Origin: JAMLIN01 sp041676645 | Lineage (GTDB): Bacteria > Pseudomonadota > Gammaproteobacteria > Burkholderiales > Burkholderiaceae_E | Length of the DNA: 9,473 nucleotides | Reading direction: 5' to 3' | NCBI GenBank assembly: GCA_041676645.1 | Contig: JBAYRO010000112.1 | Span: 1 to 9,473 of the forward strand | Shown here: one piece after another, positions 1-6,407 of the stretch | How the letters are laid out: each line of letters opens with the position of its first letter | Position numbering within the stretch: position 1 is the stretch's first letter | Translations under genes and position numbers: made by a program | Notes under the pieces: generated by a model | The model's input: only the letters and a program-made list of their open reading frames with translations | Database searches by the model: none | What the model was told of the DNA's origin: nothing

Positions 1-1
1 C

Positions 2-865
<864 letters not shown>

Positions 866-890
866 TTCTCCAGGGGGCCGGCCAGGCGTT

Positions 891-907
891 CCGGCACCGC
901 TTGCCGG
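891..907. other. short inverted repeat after uvrA, possible hairpin
   Basis: CCGGCA (891-896) and TGCCGG (902-907) form a perfect 6-bp stem around a 5-nt loop, 26 bp after the uvrA stop. There is no T-run after it, so it is not a canonical intrinsic terminator. In DNA this GC-rich such stems arise often by chance. It could be a weak hairpin at the 3' end of the uvrA transcript. The rest of the 866-1048 gap shows no convincing gene, and I could not defend any sigma70-like promoter in it. Confidence 0.2.
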
Positions 908-1038
908 GCCGCCCGCACCAGTCGCTGGGCATGGATGTTGCGGCCGGCAATCGGTTCGCTTCGCCCGTCGCACCGGCCATGTCCATCGGTCGCGCGGGCA
1001 TGCGATCCGGCTCCCGCTTCACGGGCGCCGGCGGCCCC

Positions 1039-1043
1039 GGAGG
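1039..1043 (+). promoter_or_regulatory. Shine-Dalgarno GGAGG that fixes a TTG start for subunit II
   Basis: GGAGG lies 5 nt before TTG 1049-1051. It is the best ribosome binding site in the gap. It selects a TTG start that gives a well-formed lipoprotein signal, rather than the far-upstream ATG at 935, which lacks such a site and would add 38 unlikely residues. Confidence 0.7.
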
Positions 1044-1048
1044 ATGCG

Positions 1049-2053
1049 TTGGCCTGGTCCCTGCACCGGCGACTCGCCACCATACGCTGGCGGCGACACC
1101 GATACGCCGTCCCGCTGCTGGCGGTCATGGCGGGCTGTGATGGCGGGCAGTCGACGCTGAACGCCGCCGGGCTGGAATCCCGCCTGGTGCTCGAGCTCTT
1201 CGTCTTGATGACCCTGGTGGGGCTGCTGATCTGGCTGGCCGTGATCGCGCTGGCGTCCTGGGCGGTTCGCGCCAACCGAAGCCGCGATGTCGCCCACCGG
1301 ATCGTCTGGATCGGCGGACTGGTGGTGACGCCCGCGGTGGTCATCGCGCTGCTCGTCTACGGCTTGTGGCTGATGCCGGTCCTGCGCGATGTGCCGGCGC
1401 AATGGACCGTGAGGATCGACGGCGAGCAGTACTGGTGGCGGATCAGTTATCCCGGCGATGAAGGCCTCGTGGCAAGCGCCAACGAACTGGTGATCCCGCG
1501 CGGCGAGCCCACCGAATTGCTGCTGGGCAGCGAAGGGGTGATCCATTCGCTCTGGATCCCCGCCCTCGCCGGCAAGATGGACCTGATCCCGGGCCGCAGC
1601 AATCGCCTGGTCGTGCAGCCGGAACGTACCGGCGTGTTCCGCGGCCAGTGCGCCGAGTTCTGCGGCAGCGGCCACGCCTACATGGCGCTCGTCGTCAGGG
1701 TGCTCGAACCGGATGATTTTCGCGACTGGCTCGCGGGGCAACGCGGCGAGGCCAGGCACCCCGAACGACCCGAGGCGCGCGAGGGTCACCGGCTCTTCCT
1801 CGCCACCGGCTGTGGCGCCTGCCACACGATACGGGGCACATCGGCCGCGGGCGAACTCGGCCCGGACCTCACCCATTACGGCGGACGCAGCACCGTCGCC
1901 GCCGGGCTCTACCCGATGAACATCGGCACGACCGCCGGCTGGATCGCGGGCGCGCAATCGATCAAGCCGGACAGCCGGATGCCGTCCTTCGGTCGCGCGC
2001 TCGACGGCGCGGAGTTGCGCGCCATCGCCACCTACCTGGCGGGGCTCGAATGA
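1049..2053 (+). CDS. coxB: Cytochrome c oxidase subunit II with fused heme-c domain (caa3 type), lipoprotein
   Basis: This 334-residue protein is the electron-entry subunit of a heme-copper oxidase. It takes electrons from cytochrome c through its own heme c and CuA to subunit I. The N-terminus is Arg-rich, then LLAVMAGC gives a lipobox with Cys30. Asp at +2 suggests inner-membrane retention, by analogy with the E. coli Lol rule. Two transmembrane helices lie near 48-72 and 86-109. The aromatic YWWRISYP segment leads into the CuA domain, whose ligands are all present: His166 (VIHSLWIP) and C201-x-E203-x3-residue spacing to H209 and M212 in CAEFCGSGHAYM, including Cys205. The C-terminal cytochrome c domain has C255GACH259 and a likely axial Met311 in MPSF. 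Start choice: TTG with a GGAGG 5 nt upstream; no ATG gives both a signal peptide and a ribosome site. Its end overlaps the next gene by ATGA. A plain CuA-only subunit II is excluded by the heme motif. Confidence 0.93.
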   Translation: MAWSLHRRLATIRWRRHRYAVPLLAVMAGCDGGQSTLNAAGLESRLVLELFVLMTLVGLLIWLAVIALASWAVRANRSRDVAHRIVWIGGLVVTPAVVIALLVYGLWLMPVLRDVPAQWTVRIDGEQYWWRISYPGDEGLVASANELVIPRGEPTELLLGSEGVIHSLWIPALAGKMDLIPGRSNRLVVQPERTGVFRGQCAEFCGSGHAYMALVVRVLEPDDFRDWLAGQRGEARHPERPEAREGHRLFLATGCGACHTIRGTSAAGELGPDLTHYGGRSTVAAGLYPMNIGTTAGWIAGAQSIKPDSRMPSFGRALDGAELRAIATYLAGLE

Positions 2054-4569
2054 GCCGGATGCAGGCGCCGGGCCGCGATGCCGGCCGCGAGGAGAACCAG
2101 CGGGAAGCAGCGAGGCAACTCCAGGCGGCGTGGGCCGTGCCGCGGGGCAGCCGCTACTGGACCGAAGTCAACAACACGCAGATCGGCATCTGGTACGCCG
2201 TCGTCGCCTTCTTCTTCTTCCTGTTCGCGGGTGTGCTCGCGCTGCTGATGCGCGCCCAGCTCGCCGTGCCGGGCAACGAGCTGCTGGACGCCGGCACCTA
2301 CAACCAGCTGATGACCATGCACGGCTCGGCGATGATGTTCCTGTTCGCCGTGCCGATCCTCGAGGCCTTCGCGATCATCCTGCTGCCGGACATGCTCGGC
2401 GCGCGCGACCTGCCCTTCCCGAGGTTGTCCGCCTTCGGCTTCTGGTCCTTCCTGTTCGGTGGCGTGTTCGTCGCCGGATCGGTGCTGTTCGACGCCGGCC
2501 CGCAGGCCGGCTGGTTCATGTATCCGCCACTGACCAGCGATACCAGCCAGTCGGGGATCGGCGTCGACATCTGGCTGCTCGGGCTGACCTTCATCGAGGT
2601 CGCCTCGATCGCCGCCGCGATCGAGCTGATCACCGGGGTGCTCAAGTCCCGCGCGCCGGGCATGCGGCTCGACCTGATGCCGCCCTACGCCTGGTACCTG
2701 CTCGTGGTCGGCGCGATGATCCTGCTCGCCTTCCCGCCGCTGATCATCGGCGACCTCATGCTCGAGATGCACCGCGCCTTCGACTGGCCGTTCTTCGATG
2801 CCGCGCGCGGCGGCGATCCGCTGCTCTGGCAGCATCTGTTCTGGGTCTTCGGCCATCCCGAGGTCTACATCATCTTCCTGCCGGCGGTCGCGATCCTGAC
2901 GATGGTCGTGCCGACCTTCGCCCGGACCCCGCTGGTCGGCTATCCCTGGGTGGTGCTGGCCGCCATCTCGACCGGCTTCCTGAGCTTCGGGCTGTGGGTC
3001 CACCACATGTTCGCCACCGGCCTGCCGTCGCTCTCGCTCGGGCTGGTTTCCGCCGCTTCGGAAGCCGTGGCGATCCCGGCCGCGATCCAGGTATTCGCGC
3101 TGATCGGCACGGTCCTGGTCGGGCGGACCATCCGCTCGGTGCCGATGCTGTTCGCCGCAGGCGCGCTCGCGATCTTCGTGCTCGGCGGACTCACCGGCGT
3201 GATGGTGGCGGTCGCCCCCTTCAACTGGCAGGCGCACGACACCTACTTCATCGTGGCGCACCTGCACTACGTGCTCTTCGGCGGGATGGTGTTCCCGCTC
3301 TTCGCGGGCCTGTACTACTACTACCCGAAGATCACCTCGCGGATCATGAGCGAGCGCGCCGGCCGGGTCGCGTTCTGGCTGATGTTCGCCGGATTCAACA
3401 TCGCGTTCCTGCCGATGCACCTGACCGGCATGGCCGGCATGCCGCGCCGGGTGTTCACCTATTCCACGGATCTCGGCCTCGATGGCCTGAACCTGGTCTC
3501 CACCATCGGGGCCTTCGTGCTCGCGGCCGGCATCGGCCTGGTCGTGCTCGACGCACTGCGTTGCCTGCGCCGCGGCCGCGATGCCGGCGCCAATCCCTGG
3601 CGCGCCGGCACGCTCGAGTGGATGGCGGCCATGCCCGGCGCCAGCAAGCTGATGCGCTGCGTGCCGGTCATCGAGGGCCGCTATCCGCTCTGGGAGCAGC
3701 CCGGGCTGGAACGGGCGGTCGCCCGGGGCGACTACTACCTGGCCGATGCGCCCCAGGGCCTGCGCGAGACCCTGGTGACCACCGTGGTCGACGCCGAGCC
3801 CCTGCAATGCCTGCGCGTGCCCGGACCGACCTCGCTGACGATCTTCGCGGCGGCGGCGTTCGCCGCCACCTTCATCTTCGCGACCTTCCACTGGGTGTGG
3901 GCAGCGGGCGCCGCCGCCGTGGCGACCCTGTGCGTGCTGCTGGTCTGGTTGTGGACCGGTACCGGCCGCATACCGGAGGAACCGATGCGCGACGTCGGCA
4001 TGGGCCTCTCGCTGCCGGTCTACGTCTCGGGACCGGCCTCGATCGGCTGGTGGGCGATGCTGATCACGATGATCGCCGACCAGTCGGCCTTCCTCGCCCT
4101 CGTCTTCAGCGAGTTCTTCTACTGGACCGTGGCCACGCCGGCAGCCCCGGCGCCGGCATCCGGTCCCCTGCTGGCCGGCCTGCTGGCGGGCGCCCTGGCC
4201 TGGGTCCTGGTAATCGCTTCGCGCCACCTCACGGGCCGCGATCGTCCCTCGCCGGCCCGGATCGCCCTGCTCGCCGGCGCGCTGCTTGCCGTCGGCTGCG
4301 CGGTGCTCCTGGTCGTCAGCCTGCGCACTGCCGGACTGGATCCGAGCTCGAGCGCCAGCGCCGCGATGGCCGCGACCTTCGTGCTCTGGTGCTCGGCGCA
4401 TCTCGCGATCGGCATCGTGATGCTGCTGTTCTGCCTGGTCGCGAGCCTGCGCGGCCGGCTCGACGCGAAGCATGACGGCGATATCCGGATCGTGTTGCTG
4501 TACTGGCACTTCCTCGCCTTCACCCTGCTCGTCTCGGGCCTGGTCCTCGCCGCCAGGGGTGCATCATGA
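2050..4569 (+). CDS. ctaD: Cytochrome c oxidase, fused subunit I + subunit III
   Basis: This 839-residue membrane protein joins catalytic subunit I (about 1-550) to a subunit III-like domain (about 595-839). It reduces O2 to water and should pump protons. Heme and copper ligands are complete: His91 (MHGSAMMF, heme a), H269PEVY273 (CuB His, the channel Glu271 and the cross-linking Tyr), His318-His319 (CuB), and His404 and His406 in AHLHYV (heme a3 and heme a). The D-channel aspartate is kept as Asp120 in ARDLPFPRL, so it groups with A1-type oxidases. The Lys of the K channel is Gln347 (AIPAAIQVF), and the D-channel asparagines are Ile109 and Ser127. Subunit I closes with RYPLWE (544-549). The III domain shows about seven helices, Glu688 in FSEFFYW, and WHF at 819-821. 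The start ATG overlaps the subunit II stop, and the end overlaps the next gene, again by ATGA. The fusion is open in one frame with no sign of frameshift. Confidence 0.95.
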   Translation: MSRMQAPGRDAGREENQREAARQLQAAWAVPRGSRYWTEVNNTQIGIWYAVVAFFFFLFAGVLALLMRAQLAVPGNELLDAGTYNQLMTMHGSAMMFLFAVPILEAFAIILLPDMLGARDLPFPRLSAFGFWSFLFGGVFVAGSVLFDAGPQAGWFMYPPLTSDTSQSGIGVDIWLLGLTFIEVASIAAAIELITGVLKSRAPGMRLDLMPPYAWYLLVVGAMILLAFPPLIIGDLMLEMHRAFDWPFFDAARGGDPLLWQHLFWVFGHPEVYIIFLPAVAILTMVVPTFARTPLVGYPWVVLAAISTGFLSFGLWVHHMFATGLPSLSLGLVSAASEAVAIPAAIQVFALIGTVLVGRTIRSVPMLFAAGALAIFVLGGLTGVMVAVAPFNWQAHDTYFIVAHLHYVLFGGMVFPLFAGLYYYYPKITSRIMSERAGRVAFWLMFAGFNIAFLPMHLTGMAGMPRRVFTYSTDLGLDGLNLVSTIGAFVLAAGIGLVVLDALRCLRRGRDAGANPWRAGTLEWMAAMPGASKLMRCVPVIEGRYPLWEQPGLERAVARGDYYLADAPQGLRETLVTTVVDAEPLQCLRVPGPTSLTIFAAAAFAATFIFATFHWVWAAGAAAVATLCVLLVWLWTGTGRIPEEPMRDVGMGLSLPVYVSGPASIGWWAMLITMIADQSAFLALVFSEFFYWTVATPAAPAPASGPLLAGLLAGALAWVLVIASRHLTGRDRPSPARIALLAGALLAVGCAVLLVVSLRTAGLDPSSSASAAMAATFVLWCSAHLAIGIVMLLFCLVASLRGRLDAKHDGDIRIVLLYWHFLAFTLLVSGLVLAARGAS

Positions 4570-4973
4570 GTCCCCGGGGCGATGTCCACAGCGGCTTTCG
4601 CGGCAGTGAAACCGACGCCGACCGCCGCCACTGGGGCGGCCGGCCACGCCACCTGCTCCATGCGCCGGTGATCTGGGCGCTGCATTTCGGCTTCGTCTAT
4701 GGAGCAAGCGCCCTGTTCTGCGCGGGCCGCGGCACCGATATCGAGACCACGAGGATCCTCGTTCTCGTCGCCAGCGTGCTCGCCCTCGCGCTGCTCGTGG
4801 CGACCTGCATCCCGGCCTGGCGGCTGCGCCGCCGGCTGGGCGCCGAAACACCGACCTCCTCCCGCCGCGAACGCCGCTTCCTGGCGGCGATCACCCTGTC
4901 GACCTGCGCGCTGGCGGGCTTCGCGATCATCCTCGGCACGCTACCGGCCCTCATTTCGACGAGCTGCTCATGA
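4566..4973 (+). CDS. Small three-helix membrane protein of the oxidase operon, function unknown
   Basis: I do not recognise this 135-residue protein. A polar, charged N-terminus (about 1-30) precedes three hydrophobic stretches, near 34-52, 63-83 and 105-130. The first helix carries the striking string VIWALHFGFVYG followed by a Cys, so it holds one His and several aromatic residues inside the membrane. An Arg-rich loop (RLRRRLG and SRRERR, 86-104) should face the cytoplasm by the positive-inside rule. It overlaps the oxidase gene upstream and ctaG downstream by ATGA, so its expression is probably coupled to both. It therefore likely belongs to the oxidase: an accessory subunit (subunit IV-like in position) or an assembly helper. 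It has no CxxC or CXXCH motif. The reading frame is supported by both overlaps and the clear hydrophobic pattern; the function is inference from position only. Confidence 0.85.
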   Translation: MSPRGDVHSGFRGSETDADRRHWGGRPRHLLHAPVIWALHFGFVYGASALFCAGRGTDIETTRILVLVASVLALALLVATCIPAWRLRRRLGAETPTSSRRERRFLAAITLSTCALAGFAIILGTLPALISTSCS

Positions 4974-5626
4974 GCGATGCCCTGGCACGCACCACCGCGC
5001 GGCCCGCCGGCCCGCGCCCCAGGCTCCGCGCAGTGGCCCTCCTTGCGCCGGCCGGCTGGCTCGCGGCGATGGCGGCTGTCTTCGGGCTCGCCGATGCCGG
5101 CGGCTTCACGGGACACATGGCGATCCATCTCCTGAACATCACGCTCGTCGCGCCGCTGGCCGCGCTGGCGACGCGCGGGCATCGGCCAGCCTGGCTTCCC
5201 GCGCCTGTCGTCGCCGCCTTCATCGAGCTCCTGGCGGTCTGGGCCTGGCATGCACCGTCGGCGCACGCCTTCGCCCGCGCCAGCATCGGTGGATTCCTCC
5301 TCGAGCAGGCGAGTTTCGTCGCCGGCGCCTGGCTGCTCTGGGCAACGGTAATCGATGCCGCCCTGCAGCGCGACCGGAGCGCCATGGCGCAATCCGTGCT
5401 GGCGCTGCTGCTGACATCGATGCACATGACCTTGCTCGGCGGCGTTCTCGCGCTGGCCGGCCGCGACCCCTATGGCGCCGGCCTGTGCGGCAGCGCGACG
5501 ACCGGACTCGATGCAATGGCCGATCTGCAACTGGGCGGCGTGCTCATGCTCGGTGTCGCAGCGACCGTGTATCTCATCGCCGCGCTGCGCCTTGCGAGCA
5601 TGCTGCTGGAACGGCATCGGGCATGA
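4970..5626 (+). CDS. ctaG: CtaG, caa3-type cytochrome oxidase assembly protein (Caa3_CtaG family)
   Basis: This 218-residue polytopic membrane protein matches the Caa3_CtaG family, needed for assembly of caa3 oxidase in Bacillus and thought to act in copper delivery. It is distinct from the Cox11-type protein also named CtaG. Family-like motifs are HMAIHLLN with His49 and His53 and VAPLAAL after it, WHAPSAHAF with His94 and His99, LLEQASFVAGAWLLW, TSMHMTLLGG with His152, and a late ADLQLGGVLM. At the LEQ position many family members have an EH pair, so this belongs to a variant group. About six helices are visible. The ATG overlaps the preceding stop by ATGA. A 48-bp gap follows before the dehydrogenase genes, the largest in the operon, marking the border between the oxidase block and the dehydrogenase block. 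Confidence 0.88.
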   Translation: MSDALARTTARPAGPRPRLRAVALLAPAGWLAAMAAVFGLADAGGFTGHMAIHLLNITLVAPLAALATRGHRPAWLPAPVVAAFIELLAVWAWHAPSAHAFARASIGGFLLEQASFVAGAWLLWATVIDAALQRDRSAMAQSVLALLLTSMHMTLLGGVLALAGRDPYGAGLCGSATTGLDAMADLQLGGVLMLGVAATVYLIAALRLASMLLERHRA

Positions 5627-5660
5627 CGATTGCGATGCTTACCGAATACCGATCGCCGAC

Positions 5661-5665
5661 GGAGG
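5661..5665 (+). promoter_or_regulatory. Shine-Dalgarno GGAGG for the subunit 3 gene
   Basis: GGAGG sits 9 nt before ATG 5675. It favours this start over the upstream in-frame ATG 5630, which would add 15 residues (MRCLPNTDRRRRLHA) in front of a well-formed Tat signal and has no ribosome site. Confidence 0.7.
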
Positions 5666-5674
5666 CTCCACGCC

Positions 5675-6403
5675 ATGGACGCGAATCGACGTGCGTTTCT
5701 TGCAGGACTCGCTGCTGGCGGGATAGCCGCCGCGGTACCCGCCCTGGCAGCGAACAACCGGCAACGGGTAGCGGCGGGCGAGTCGCCGCAGTACTTCTAC
5801 CTGACCCTTCCGGAAGCTGCCTTCCTGACCGCCTTCGTGGACGAACTGATCCCGGCCGACGACTATCCGTCGGCCAGCGAGGCCGGCGTCATCGAGTTCA
5901 TCGACCTGCAGCTGGCCACCGGCTATGGCGCCGGCGAGCGCCTCTACCTCGACGGCCCCCATGAAACCGGCACCGAAAGCCAGGGCTACCAGCTCGGCCT
6001 CACGCCGGCCCGGCTCTACCGGGAGGGAATCCGGGGAATCGATGATTCCCTCGACGGCGCGAGCTTCGCGACCCTGTCGCCGCCAGCCCGCCAGGAGCTG
6101 ATCGCCGCGCTCGAGGCCGGCGAGCGCGATGCCGGCGAGGTTCCCGGCAAGCGCTTCTTCACCGAAGTCCGCCAGAACACGATCGAGGGCTACTTCGCCG
6201 ATCCGGTCTACACCGGCAATCGCGATGCCGTCGGCTGGAAGATGATCGGCTTTCCCGGCGCGCATGCCTATTACCTGACCGAGGTCGACCGCCACAACAT
6301 GGCCTACGAGCGCCAGCCGGCGGGCATCGCGTACCGCGCCGGCCCGGGGTCCCCGGCGCCGCTCTCGGTCCTGATGGCCCGCAAGCGGGCGAGGGAGGAT
6401 TGA
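5675..6403 (+). CDS. Gluconate 2-dehydrogenase subunit 3 family protein, Tat-exported
   Basis: This 242-residue protein is the small (gamma-type) subunit of a membrane-associated FAD dehydrogenase. In the studied relatives (gluconate, fructose and FAD-glucose dehydrogenases) this subunit has no cofactor of its own and carries the folded catalytic subunit through the Tat pathway. Here the N-terminus is MDANRRAFLAGLAAGG followed by a hydrophobic run and an Ala-rich cut site near AVPALAAN, a Tat signal with twin Arg at 5-6. The mature part has the family pattern: YFYLTLPEAAFLTAFVDELI with IPADDYPSASEAGVIEFID after it, and a C-terminal part with EGYFADPVYTGNRD and GWKMIGFPGAHAYYL. No heme or metal motif is seen. 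It lies 4 bp before the GMC gene, which fits an obligate partner of that protein. Confidence 0.92.
   Translation: MDANRRAFLAGLAAGGIAAAVPALAANNRQRVAAGESPQYFYLTLPEAAFLTAFVDELIPADDYPSASEAGVIEFIDLQLATGYGAGERLYLDGPHETGTESQGYQLGLTPARLYREGIRGIDDSLDGASFATLSPPARQELIAALEAGERDAGEVPGKRFFTEVRQNTIEGYFADPVYTGNRDAVGWKMIGFPGAHAYYLTEVDRHNMAYERQPAGIAYRAGPGSPAPLSVLMARKRARED
6393..6398 (+). promoter_or_regulatory. Shine-Dalgarno GGGAGG for the GMC gene, inside the end of the subunit 3 gene
   Basis: GGGAGG lies 9 nt before ATG 6408 and overlaps the last codons of the subunit 3 gene, so the two should be translated at linked rates. Confidence 0.65.
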
Positions 6404-6407
6404 ACCG

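Noticed and set aside
891..907. Rho-independent terminator of uvrA
   Set aside because: The 6-bp stem is real but has no following T-run; kept only as a low-confidence inverted repeat.
935..1048. Upstream ATG 935 as the start of subunit II
   Set aside because: The added 38 residues are Arg/Pro-rich and would bury the lipoprotein signal; TTG 1049 has a GGAGG at the right distance.
2130..4475. 781-residue Arg-rich frame on the plus strand within the oxidase gene
   Set aside because: Very high Arg/Ala/Pro content and no domains; it is an out-of-frame reading of the fused subunit I/III.
2032..4509. 825-residue open frame on the minus strand opposite the oxidase gene
   Set aside because: It is full of Gln, His, Arg, Asp and Glu, has no recognisable domain, and mirrors a strongly supported gene. 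Long antisense frames are expected in DNA with GC-rich third positions.
4699..5964. 421-residue frame spanning the small membrane protein, ctaG and the start of subunit 3
   Set aside because: It crosses three well-supported genes in the wrong frame and is Arg/Ala-rich; ATG 5623 at the end of ctaG would use this frame and does not encode the Tat protein.
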